A stretch of DNA of 26,795 bases from a virus. The stretch lies in the IMG/VR virus record IMGVR_UViG_3300030329_000676, positions 711-27,505 of that record; one strand, written 5' to 3'. Below the pieces are notes generated by a model. That model was not told the origin of the DNA. It did not search any database and was given only the letters and a program-made list of their open reading frames with translations. The translations under genes were made by a program, and so were the position numbers. Each line of letters begins with the position of its first letter. Position 1 is the first letter of the stretch. Positions 18,529-26,686 of the stretch are shown here, one piece after another.

Positions 18529-20073
18529 ATGAATATACTAGAAAGCACTAATGAGTATCTACAACCCTTTATTAATTTAAAAGGATTGTTAGAACAAAAA
18601 GTAAACCAACAAGCTAATACAGATTTTATTACATTTGTACGAATGATGGCTCCTATGCTGGTATCTGATTGGAGAATGGGTCGTCATATAGAAGTTATAT
18701 CCGATAAGTTAAAAGACCTAGAGGATGGTACAATAAAAAGGCTGATGGTATTTCTACCACCACGCTCTTCAAAGTCTGTTATCTGCTCAAAGCTCTTTCC
18801 TGCTTGGTATATTGGTAGAAATCCTGAACATGAAATACTGACTGTATCCCATAGTGACCAGTTATCCTCTGATTTTGGCAGATCTGTAAGGGATATTGTC
18901 AATACAGAAGAATTTCAAAAAATATTTAAAGGAGTCTCTCTCAGGAGCGACGTAAGAGCCGCTGGCAAGTGGAAGACAAACCAGAATGGGACGTACTATG
19001 CTGCTGGTGTACGCTCTCAAATAGCTGGACGTGGCGCACATATTGCTATATTGGACGATGTAATGTCTGAAGAGGACGCAATCAGTGCATCTGGTAGGAG
19101 ATATATTAAAGAATGGTATCCTGCTGGACTAAGAACCCGTATTATGCCCAATGGTTCTATAGTTATAATCAATACACGTTATCATTATGATGACCTGTGC
19201 GGCTGGTTACTAAAACAACAGGAGAATATGGGAGAGTTTGAAACAATCCCTTGGGAAGTTATCAGAATACCTGCATGGGTGGACGATGATGCGTCAGAAC
19301 TCTTGGGACTCCCTGTAGGCTCCAGCTATTTTCCAGAGTGGAAGAGTGATGATGTCCTGAGAATGGATGAGAGCGAGATTAAAGCCAGTAATGGTAGCCG
19401 ATACTGGAATGCTCTCTACATGCAAGACCCCACTCCAGAAGAAGGTGGTATCATCAAAAAGAAATGGCTCAAGTATTGGGAATACGAGGAGCCGCCAACA
19501 TGTGATTTCATAGTTCAAACCTATGATACAGCATTCTCTACCAAGACTACGGCTGATTACAGTGTCATACAGACATGGGGTATATTCTCCATGTATAATC
19601 AGGATGAGATTGGGTATGAGGATTTTGTACCGCACATGATATTATTGGGGAATATACGTGGCAGGTTTGAATATCCAGAACTGAGAAAGCTGGCACAGAA
19701 ACTCTACAATGAACACCAGCCAGATGTATGTATGGTGGAGAAGAAGGCTAGTGGACAGTCTCTAATACAGGATATGCGTAGAGGTGGACTACCTGTTATG
19801 GAGTATAATCCAGATAGAGATAAGGTATCTAGGGTATATGCAGCCTCGCCTATCATAGAAGCTGGTAGAATGTGGATACCCAATAACAAGAAATGGTCAG
19901 ATGAACTAATTGAAGAATTACTAAGATTTCCCAATGCAGCACATGATGACCAAGTGGATGCCATGACAATGGCTATACACTATATGAAAGAGTCTTGGCA
20001 CCTAACACACCCCGACGATCCACATTATGATGATGAAGTAACAGAAAAGAAAAAAACTTATTGGACCTTCTGA
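18529..20073 (+). CDS. terL: Terminase large subunit
   Basis: The ATP-driven DNA packaging motor with headful nuclease, 514 residues. The ATPase domain has a Walker A variant LPPRSSKS (76-83) and Walker B AILDD (173-177). The C-terminal RNase H-like nuclease shows YDTAF (Asp333), MVEKK (Glu404) and HDDQVDA (Asp473, Asp474, Asp477) as metal ligands. All key residues are intact. The frame extends to GTG 18514, but that codon is part of the promoter -10 region; ATG 18529 is used here and has no ribosome binding site. No small terminase subunit is adjacent. It starts the late rightward operon. Confidence 0.96.
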   Translation: MNILESTNEYLQPFINLKGLLEQKVNQQANTDFITFVRMMAPMLVSDWRMGRHIEVISDKLKDLEDGTIKRLMVFLPPRSSKSVICSKLFPAWYIGRNPEHEILTVSHSDQLSSDFGRSVRDIVNTEEFQKIFKGVSLRSDVRAAGKWKTNQNGTYYAAGVRSQIAGRGAHIAILDDVMSEEDAISASGRRYIKEWYPAGLRTRIMPNGSIVIINTRYHYDDLCGWLLKQQENMGEFETIPWEVIRIPAWVDDDASELLGLPVGSSYFPEWKSDDVLRMDESEIKASNGSRYWNALYMQDPTPEEGGIIKKKWLKYWEYEEPPTCDFIVQTYDTAFSTKTTADYSVIQTWGIFSMYNQDEIGYEDFVPHMILLGNIRGRFEYPELRKLAQKLYNEHQPDVCMVEKKASGQSLIQDMRRGGLPVMEYNPDRDKVSRVYAASPIIEAGRMWIPNNKKWSDELIEELLRFPNAAHDDQVDAMTMAIHYMKESWHLTHPDDPHYDDEVTEKKKTYWTF

Positions 20074-20074
20074 T

Positions 20075-20103
20075 TTGCATTCAGAGTAAAAGTATGATAT
20101 AAT
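20075..20103 (+). promoter_or_regulatory. Rightward late promoter 2
   Basis: TTGCAT (20075-20080), 17-bp spacer and TATAAT (20098-20103), with TG in the extended -10 position. It begins 2 bp after the terminase stop. The 14-mer AGTATGATATAATA is identical to that in promoter 3. The predicted start near 20110 serves the holin-like gene. Confidence 0.85.
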
Positions 20104-20156
20104 AGTATAAACAAAAATAGGTTTTATATGGTAACAATCTAATAGGGAGACAGACA

Positions 20157-20450
20157 ATGGAGTGGTTAATTCAAACGCTTGGAGCTAAAACATGTTGTAT
20201 TCTTTCCAGTGGAGTAGGCGGTGCAACCAATGTATTAACAAAAAAGAATTTTAATTGGACCGCTCTAAAAGATGTCGGTCTTGCAATTATAGTGGGGTGG
20301 ATAGCTGCAGAGTGGTTTATACCACCCATAATGAAACATTGGGCCTTGGATATGACTTGGGGTCCAGCTATAGCATTCATGATTGGATATTGTGGTATTA
20401 GATTACTACCAAAGGCAGAGGAAATTATTACAGCAAGGTTATCGAAGTAA
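20157..20450 (+). CDS. Holin-like membrane protein
   Basis: A 97-residue membrane protein. Hydrophobic segments lie at about 12-25 (weak), 39-57 (VGLAIIVGWIAAEWFIPP) and 68-84 (WGPAIAFMIGYCGIRLL). The layout, a basic segment, a Gly-rich central span and a final span with a short basic tail, resembles class I or II phage holins that form lethal membrane holes at the end of infection. No endolysin is next to it in the window, so another membrane role is possible. AGGGAGA precedes the start with good spacing. It is the first gene after late promoter 2. Confidence 0.55.
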   Translation: MEWLIQTLGAKTCCILSSGVGGATNVLTKKNFNWTALKDVGLAIIVGWIAAEWFIPPIMKHWALDMTWGPAIAFMIGYCGIRLLPKAEEIITARLSK

Positions 20451-20459
20451 GGGGAAATT

Positions 20460-22307
20460 ATGCCAGGATTATCAGATTTAAAAATAAAAATTAAAAATCA
20501 ACCTCATGGTCTTGCGTGGATTAATGATAAGGAAAGATCTGTCCTGAAAGCAATGGGTGGTTCTGGCAAAAGTGGCCCTATGGGTATTCCTGCTTATGAC
20601 TTTACTGACGAAGATGATGAAGATATTGGTGGTGGTTTAGGCGGTCAAGGTGGTCAAGGTGGTCAAGGCGGTCAAGGTGGTCAAGGTAATGACTCTGATC
20701 CATATGGAGAAGGTATTGACGAAGACCCATTTGGCGGTAAAGCAGATAAAGGTGAAAAAGGTGGAGGCGATTGGACTGATCCTGATGATTTATGGAATAT
20801 AACCTATACTCCTCCAAATAAAGCTACAGGTGATCCTGGTGGATGGGGAAGAGCTATCAAAGGTTTAAGAGATACACCCCATGTAGAAAAAGGATTAGAA
20901 AAATATATAGGTAATTATATTAGATCACATCCAATGGTTAAAGGAATAGTTAGTCTTGTTGAGGGAATTCCTGGATTTCCAAAAGGTAAGCCTCTTTCTG
21001 TTCGAGATGTAGAAGCGTTGGATAGAATATCATGGGCTGAGATATCTGGCCCTCCTAAAGACCCTGATAGAGATGGAATAAACGATGGTTCTGAAGATGA
21101 AGAAATATTATTAAAAGCTGTAGAAGAAGAAGAAAAACTAACGCCTATGCAAAAGTATTTCAGGGATAAGGAAAAGACAAAAGATAATCCTGATAAATTT
21201 GGTGATAATCAAATGACACCTGAAGAAAGATTGATTACATCATTAGGAATAGAAAATAGAATTATACAACCATTTAATGAATGGTTAGCAACACAGGAAG
21301 AAAGAGTAAGAAATTTACCAAGATGGTTACAAGCAACACAGTATCGTGAATATGCAAAGAATAGAACAAGTCCTGCATCATCTTATCAACCAGTAACAGC
21401 ACCAGTTAGAAAAACTGAATCAATTACAGATAAGACACCAGCTACTACAGAATTATTTAAACGTCTTGGTATGAAAACTGGTGGTTATATTAATGATAAT
21501 ATAGTTGAAAGGCAAATGGGTGGTCAAGCAACTCCCATGATGGGACAAGCCACACAAGCTCTAATGCCGCAGACTCAAGGTTTTAATCAATCCCTAATGG
21601 CACAACCTGCAGGATTTGGTATGCAAAGACCTATGGCTCCAACAGGACTACCAGCTATGCGAAGACCTATACCTCCAACAGGACTACAAGGTATATATCC
21701 TAGACCTGGTGGCCCAACTGGACCTAATTTAGGTGGACAGCTTTTGCCGAGTATTGGTAACTTTCCCGAACCTATGATTCGTCCACTTTCAGATAAGCCA
21801 ATAACATATCCTCCTGATGGTACAAGTATAACTTTTCCTCCTATTTTACCACCGTGGCCTCCTAAACCAGATTATCCAATTCCACCTTGGCCTCCTATTC
21901 CAGAGCCTCCACCTCCACCGCCGCCTCCTCCAGAGCCTGAAATCATATATGATCCAGAACGTGAGGCTGCTGCTAAAAAAGCGGCTGAACAACTACAGGC
22001 ACGTAGGGTTGCTGAACTAGGTGAAGCTCCTCAAACAAGAGCAGAGCGTGAAGCATTACAAACTAGTGGTGGTTTTTACAGAGATGAAGAAGGTCAAGTA
22101 AGAGATGCACAAGGTAATTTACAAGAAGATTTTGGATTTGATTATGTAGCTCCACCGCCACCTGATCCTTATGATCCACCTGATACACCAGATACACCTC
22201 CACCTCCTAAACCAGAACCAGAGCCTGAACCAGAGCCAGAGCCAGAGCCTGTTATTGTAGAAGAAGAAGACAATGAAGGTGAAGACCCTTATGGTGAACC
22301 CTGGTGA
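20460..22307 (+). CDS. Gly- and Pro-rich low-complexity structural protein
   Basis: A 615-residue protein between terminase/holin and portal. It starts with a short conserved-looking segment (LAWINDKERSVLKAMGGSGK, 18-37) that I recall from marine phage proteins at this locus. Then come an acidic stretch, a (GGQ)x5 tract (61-75), a partly ordered middle (about 110-320), a Met/Gln/Gly/Pro-rich region (350-470), a polyproline segment and a (PE)n tail. Most of it should be disordered. The position suggests a head or injected protein. Neither catalytic motifs nor membrane spans are visible. AAGGGGAAATT precedes the start. A +1 frame continues past the stop with similar composition, see findings. 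Confidence 0.75.
   Translation: MPGLSDLKIKIKNQPHGLAWINDKERSVLKAMGGSGKSGPMGIPAYDFTDEDDEDIGGGLGGQGGQGGQGGQGGQGNDSDPYGEGIDEDPFGGKADKGEKGGGDWTDPDDLWNITYTPPNKATGDPGGWGRAIKGLRDTPHVEKGLEKYIGNYIRSHPMVKGIVSLVEGIPGFPKGKPLSVRDVEALDRISWAEISGPPKDPDRDGINDGSEDEEILLKAVEEEEKLTPMQKYFRDKEKTKDNPDKFGDNQMTPEERLITSLGIENRIIQPFNEWLATQEERVRNLPRWLQATQYREYAKNRTSPASSYQPVTAPVRKTESITDKTPATTELFKRLGMKTGGYINDNIVERQMGGQATPMMGQATQALMPQTQGFNQSLMAQPAGFGMQRPMAPTGLPAMRRPIPPTGLQGIYPRPGGPTGPNLGGQLLPSIGNFPEPMIRPLSDKPITYPPDGTSITFPPILPPWPPKPDYPIPPWPPIPEPPPPPPPPPEPEIIYDPEREAAAKKAAEQLQARRVAELGEAPQTRAEREALQTSGGFYRDEEGQVRDAQGNLQEDFGFDYVAPPPPDPYDPPDTPDTPPPPKPEPEPEPEPEPEPVIVEEEDNEGEDPYGEPW
20640..20684 (+). repeat. Five 9-bp repeats encoding GGQ
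   Basis: Five tandem units of GG(T/C)GGTCAA in frame. Near-identity of units makes slippage-driven length variation likely. Confidence 0.9.
22212..22250 (+). repeat. Six-bp repeats encoding Pro-Glu
   Basis: Six and a half tandem CC(A/T)GA(A/G) units that encode alternating Pro and Glu near the protein C-terminus. Confidence 0.85.
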
Positions 22308-22350
22308 AAGTGGTGAAGAAGATCATTATGGTAACTAAGAAAGATAAATA

Positions 22351-24825
22351 ATGGCAACAGAACGTAATCCTTTTGATATGATTCCTGAAGCAGAGACTAA
22401 TGTTATTGCAATGGTCCCTGAAGAACAATCCAATGTGTCTATTGAGATTGATCCTACTGATGGTGGTGTTATTGTAGATTTTTCTTCAGAGTCTGTAGAG
22501 ATGGAAGCTTCAGAAGAAATATCTGAATGGTATGGAGATCTTAGTGAAGACCTAGATGGAGAAGACCTTCAAGATATATCTGCAGATGTTATTGAAAATT
22601 ATAATGCAGATAAAGATAGCAGGGGTGAGTGGGAGTCTATGTTTGAAAGAGGCTTTGACCTTCTTGGTCTAAAGCTGGAAGAAGGTTCAGAACCATTTCA
22701 AGGAGCTTGTACGGCTGTACATCCACTGTTAATTGAATCGGCTGTTAAGTTTCAATCAAAAGCTACACAGGAATTATTTCCTTCTGGTGGCCCTGTAAAG
22801 GCAAACATTCTTGGTGCTGCAACACCAGAGAAAGAAATGCAAGCCAACAGGGTTCAGAACTTTATGAACTATCAGCTTACAGAACAGATGCCAGAGTACT
22901 TTGATGAATTTGAAAGAATGCTTTTTCATCTCCCTCTCATAGGTTCAGCATTTAAAAAGATTTATTATAGTTCAACTTTTAAAAGACCAGTATCAGAGTT
23001 TATACCTATAGACCAGTTCTATGTATCTTACTATGCTACTGATTTAAGAAATGCAGACCGCTATACACATGTGATATATAAAAGTCCTGTAGAATTACAA
23101 CAGGATATTAGAGCAGGTGTTTACAAAGATGTAGACCTACCTTCTCCATCACAGCTTTCTTCTAGTGGTTTTGCAACTAAGATAGATAATATTTTGGGTA
23201 TATCTCCATCATATGATAGTGACCCACAATATGTATTACTGGAGCAACACTGTTATCTTGAGTTAGAAGAAGAAGATGTTGCTTGTCCATACATTGTAAC
23301 TGTAGAAGAACAGTCAAGACAAGTTTTAAGTATTCGTAGAAACTACGAGCAGGACGACCCGAATAAAGAGAAGCGAAGCCATTTCGTTCACTATAGGTTT
23401 GTACCTGGTTTTGGATTCTATGGATTGGGCCTTATCCATTTCCTTGGTAATCTCACCATGTCGGCAACTGCTGCGATGCGCTCCCTCATAGACGCTGGAC
23501 AGTTCGCCAATTTACCAGGCGGTTTTAAGGCAAAGGGAGTAAGGATGGTTGGTGATAATGAACCAATCGCTCCTGGCGAGTTCAAGGAGGTCGAAGCAAC
23601 TGGTATTGATTTATCTAGGGCTATAGTTCCCCTGCCCTATAAAGAGCCTTCCTCAACGCTCTTCCAGATGCTTGGGTTCGTAACTACTGCTGGTCAGAAG
23701 TTTGCGGATAGTACTGAGCAAGTTATCTCGGATGCTGCCTCCTATGGACCCGTTGGAACAACAATGGCATTGCTGGAAGCTTCAAGTAAGTTCTTCTCTG
23801 CAATCCATAAAAGATTACATAAATCACAAAGGGACGAGTTCAGAATACTGGCACAGATAGACCATGATTATTTACCTAATGAATATCCTTATGAAGTACC
23901 GTTTGAAGATAGAAACATATTTAAAGCTGACTTTGATGGACGAGTGGATATTGTACCTGTTTCTGATCCTAACATTCCTTCTAATGCCCATCGTATGATG
24001 TTGGCAAACATGGCTCTGCAGATGGCACAGCAGTCGCCACCAGGTATGTTTAACATTGAGGAACTCAATAGGACTATTCTCAATGCAGCTAACATGCCTA
24101 ACCTAGAACAGATACTGCCACCCAAGATTGAGCCACAACCACTTGATCCTGTATCTGATATTATGGCAGTAACCAAAGGTTTACCTATTGCAGCTTTTCC
24201 TGCACAGAACCATGATGCTCATATACAAGTAAAGATGGCATATCTTCAAGACCCTGCCAATGGTGCTAATCCTATAATGCAAAGGATTAAACCTGTACTT
24301 GAATCTAATATACAAGAACATTCTGTATTAAAATATCAAGAACAGGTAAGTGGTGTTACAGAACAAATGATGCAACAAGTACCACCTGAACAGGCACAAA
24401 ATCCACAAGCTATTGAAATGGCAATGGCACAGGCTGCACAACAGGTTACGCAAGCCAATCAACAGCCACCACCGCCAACACCAGAACAACAGCTTGTTAT
24501 GCTTGAACAGGAAAAAGTTAAACTTCAGCAACAGAAACTTCAATCTGATACGGCTGTACAAGCTGCTGAACTTGAACTCAAGAATAAGAAACTTGAACTT
24601 GAAGAAAATGAACAGATACTGGAGATGATTGAGTCTGGTGCTACCGATAACTTTAAGCGTGAAAAAGCTGAAGCAGATAGAGAATCAAAGAAAGAATTAG
24701 CATCAATGAATAATCTTACTAAGATTAAAGTAGAAGAATTAAAAGATGATAAAGATATTGAAGATACTAAACTTAATGTATTGTCAAGAATGGCAGTTGA
24801 AGAAATGAAAAAAGGAGAAGACTAA
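22351..24825 (+). CDS. Portal protein, P22-type
   Basis: Forms the dodecameric ring at the capsid vertex through which DNA enters and leaves; 824 residues, in the range of the large P22-like portals (P22 gp1 is 725). Recognised from the N-terminal segment WESMFERGFDLLGL, then FQGACTAVHPLLIESAVKF (about 119-137), ADRYTHVIY and the conserved RSLIDAGQFANLPGG and VGTTMALLE regions. The C-terminal 200 residues are Gln/Pro-rich followed by a long coiled coil (VKLQQQKLQSD onward), which fits the barrel or a scaffold contact. The first 60 residues are acidic and probably disordered. The ribosome site is weak (AAGA). Part of the conserved core (around 23341-23760) is much richer in GC than the rest. 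Confidence 0.88.
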   Translation: MATERNPFDMIPEAETNVIAMVPEEQSNVSIEIDPTDGGVIVDFSSESVEMEASEEISEWYGDLSEDLDGEDLQDISADVIENYNADKDSRGEWESMFERGFDLLGLKLEEGSEPFQGACTAVHPLLIESAVKFQSKATQELFPSGGPVKANILGAATPEKEMQANRVQNFMNYQLTEQMPEYFDEFERMLFHLPLIGSAFKKIYYSSTFKRPVSEFIPIDQFYVSYYATDLRNADRYTHVIYKSPVELQQDIRAGVYKDVDLPSPSQLSSSGFATKIDNILGISPSYDSDPQYVLLEQHCYLELEEEDVACPYIVTVEEQSRQVLSIRRNYEQDDPNKEKRSHFVHYRFVPGFGFYGLGLIHFLGNLTMSATAAMRSLIDAGQFANLPGGFKAKGVRMVGDNEPIAPGEFKEVEATGIDLSRAIVPLPYKEPSSTLFQMLGFVTTAGQKFADSTEQVISDAASYGPVGTTMALLEASSKFFSAIHKRLHKSQRDEFRILAQIDHDYLPNEYPYEVPFEDRNIFKADFDGRVDIVPVSDPNIPSNAHRMMLANMALQMAQQSPPGMFNIEELNRTILNAANMPNLEQILPPKIEPQPLDPVSDIMAVTKGLPIAAFPAQNHDAHIQVKMAYLQDPANGANPIMQRIKPVLESNIQEHSVLKYQEQVSGVTEQMMQQVPPEQAQNPQAIEMAMAQAAQQVTQANQQPPPPTPEQQLVMLEQEKVKLQQQKLQSDTAVQAAELELKNKKLELEENEQILEMIESGATDNFKREKAEADRESKKELASMNNLTKIKVEELKDDKDIEDTKLNVLSRMAVEEMKKGED

Positions 24826-25004
24826 TGATGAAAAAAGGTAAGGGTTATCCAGAGCATGTAAAGGATACATCAAAAACTTTTGGTAATCCATTTAAAAAAG
24901 ATGTTTGGGGTCCACGTAGCATGAGAAGCGCACTCAATGAGTGGGATGGTTCTTCTTATGAAATGCCTAAACCTTTAAAAAGTACTAAGAGGGCTACCTC
25001 TTAA
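24825..25004 (+). CDS. Hypothetical small protein (59 aa)
   Basis: A 59-residue protein read by hand, MMKKGKGYPEHVKDTSKTFG to KSTKRATS. It begins in a TAATG junction with the portal stop and has AAAGGAGA upstream; a second ATG follows at once. Basic, with NPFKKDVWGPRS. No family recognised. It is likely a small head-associated protein. Confidence 0.75.
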   Translation: MMKKGKGYPEHVKDTSKTFGNPFKKDVWGPRSMRSALNEWDGSSYEMPKPLKSTKRATS

Positions 25005-25009
25005 TTCCA

Positions 25010-25198
25010 ATGGATATTTGGGATGAAGTCGTGCAGGGCTTCAATAGTGAAATCGAAAGATTAAAGACTTCACTAGGAGATGGTTCTGCTGAAGACTATG
25101 CACATTACAGACAAGTTGTAGGTTCAATACAAGGTTTGGAATGGGCAAGAAATAATTTAACAGATATTATTAAGAAAAGGATGTATGAAGAGGATTAA
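25010..25198 (+). CDS. Hypothetical small helical protein
   Basis: A 62-residue protein, MDIWDEVVQGFNSEIERLKT onward, helical and acidic with HYRQVVGSIQGLEWARNNL. The pattern is like short phage proteins found beside portals. It lacks a clear ribosome site and lies 5 bp after the preceding stop. Function unknown. Confidence 0.7.
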   Translation: MDIWDEVVQGFNSEIERLKTSLGDGSAEDYAHYRQVVGSIQGLEWARNNLTDIIKKRMYEED

Positions 25199-25621
25199 AT
25201 GAGACAGGTGCAGATGGGTAATGCGTTGAAAAACGATGAGTGGATTGACGCAGATGATATAGAGTTAAAGAGTTTACCAGAATTACCTGGTTTTCACGTT
25301 CTAATAAAACCAGTATCGGTAAAGAGTAAAACAAAAGGTGGTATATTTATACCAGATTCTACCAAGGATGATATTAGTTATCTCACAACAGTAGGTGAGG
25401 TAATTGGATTAGGAGAGTTAGCATATAAAGATGAAAACAAATTTCCTAACGGTGCTTGGTGTAATGTAGGAGACTATGTATGTTATGGTAAACATGCTGG
25501 TACAAAACTTTTTTATCAAGGTGTCAGACTAATATTACTTTTTGATGACCAGATAATTATGAGAGTTGATGATCCTAAAGATCTTGATCCTACATTTAAT
25601 TTAGGAAAAGGATCATCTTGA
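25199..25621 (+). CDS. GroES-like co-chaperonin
   Basis: A 140-residue protein of the GroES (Cpn10) family. The family pattern is clear: PGFHVLIKPVSVKSKTKGG (30-48), IFIPDST, VGEVIGLGE, a GDYVCYGKHAGT segment and a final IILLFDDQIIMRV-like strand. It is longer than E. coli GroES (97) by an N-terminal extension of about 25 residues, an insertion before GAWCNVGDYV and a C-terminal tail. Like T4 gp31 it may replace host GroES so that GroEL can fold the large capsid protein. No GroEL is present. The position between portal and scaffold supports a role in head assembly. The start is immediately after the previous stop, with AAGAGGA upstream. Confidence 0.85.
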   Translation: MRQVQMGNALKNDEWIDADDIELKSLPELPGFHVLIKPVSVKSKTKGGIFIPDSTKDDISYLTTVGEVIGLGELAYKDENKFPNGAWCNVGDYVCYGKHAGTKLFYQGVRLILLFDDQIIMRVDDPKDLDPTFNLGKGSS

Positions 25622-25622
25622 T

Positions 25623-25651
25623 TTGCAAAAGCATTAAAAGTATGATATAAT
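25623..25651 (+). promoter_or_regulatory. Rightward late promoter 3
   Basis: TTGCAA (25623-25628), 17-bp spacer and TATAAT (25646-25651), with TG in the extended -10 position. It begins 2 bp after the GroES-like stop. The predicted start near 25658 serves the scaffold-like gene and the gene beyond it. Confidence 0.85.
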
Positions 25652-25706
25652 AGTATAGCAATTAATTTTACGTAATACGTTTGTTTCGTAAACAACGGAG
25701 AAAAAA

Positions 25707-26669
25707 ATGGCAGAAGATGATAATTGGGGAACTGTAGAAGTTCCAAATAATACTAATGAAGATAAAGTAGAATATGAAATTGAAGAAAAGGTTGTAGAAG
25801 CAGCACAGCCTGAACCAGAGCCTGAAGTTAAGAAAGAACCTGAAGTTACAACTAAGGAAGAACCTAAAGAACTTGAAGGTATAGAAACGGCTGGAGCGCA
25901 AAAAAGAATTAGACAACTTGTTAAACAACGTAAAGAACGTGAAGAACAGGTTGCTTTACTTCAAAAACAAAATGAAGAATTAAATAAACAATTATATGCT
26001 AAACATAATGAAGTTAATGAGATTAATAAAGTTAGTCTTACAGCTTCAGAAAAACAATTAGAAGATAAAATTCAATTAGCTAGAGCAGTTTATCTTGAAG
26101 CTTTTGAAGAAGGAGAAAAAGAAAAACTTCTCAATGCACAGGAAATGCTTAATGAAGCACAAAATGATTTAAAAGCTGTTACATCAGCAAAATTAAATTA
26201 TGAAAAGCATGAACAGAAAGTAGCACAACAACAACAACCAGTACAACAACAAGCAGTTCCACAACAATCTGTAACAGATCCTAGAGCAGAAGAGTGGGCT
26301 TCCAATAATGATTGGTTTGGTAAAGATAATATTATGACCGCTGCTGCTCTTGCAATAGATACGGATTTAAAAGAAGAAGGATATAGTCCAAACGATGATG
26401 AATTTTATCAGGAAATTGATAACAGAATTAAAACAGCTTTTCCACATAAGTTTGGAGAAGCTCAAGAACGTATGCAGGAAAATACGTCAAGTCCTGCTCA
26501 AGTGGTGTCGGGGAGTTCTCGCTCCTCTCCGAGTTCTAAAAACAAAGTTAAGCTCACGCAAGAAGATATGAGATTAGCTGAGAAATGGAATATACCCCTT
26601 GAAACGTATGCGGCCCAAAAGCTTAAAGTAACAAAAGCTGATGGCGAGTATACAGATGTTTATAAATAG
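25707..26669 (+). CDS. Putative head scaffolding protein
   Basis: A 320-residue protein with the features of a phage scaffold: an acidic, Pro/Glu-rich N-terminus, a long coiled coil (about 60-170, RKEREEQVALLQKQNEELNK onward), a Gln-rich linker (172-190) and a C-terminal basic helical segment (KNKVKLTQEDMRLAEKWNIP, about 277-296). The C-terminal basic helix would bind the coat protein. Gene order portal, chaperonin, scaffold, next head gene is typical. No protease motif is seen. GGAG lies upstream of the start, in a leader driven by late promoter 3. Confidence 0.8.
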   Translation: MAEDDNWGTVEVPNNTNEDKVEYEIEEKVVEAAQPEPEPEVKKEPEVTTKEEPKELEGIETAGAQKRIRQLVKQRKEREEQVALLQKQNEELNKQLYAKHNEVNEINKVSLTASEKQLEDKIQLARAVYLEAFEEGEKEKLLNAQEMLNEAQNDLKAVTSAKLNYEKHEQKVAQQQQPVQQQAVPQQSVTDPRAEEWASNNDWFGKDNIMTAAALAIDTDLKEEGYSPNDDEFYQEIDNRIKTAFPHKFGEAQERMQENTSSPAQVVSGSSRSSPSSKNKVKLTQEDMRLAEKWNIPLETYAAQKLKVTKADGEYTDVYK

Positions 26670-26686
26670 TAGCGTGGGAGAACAAA

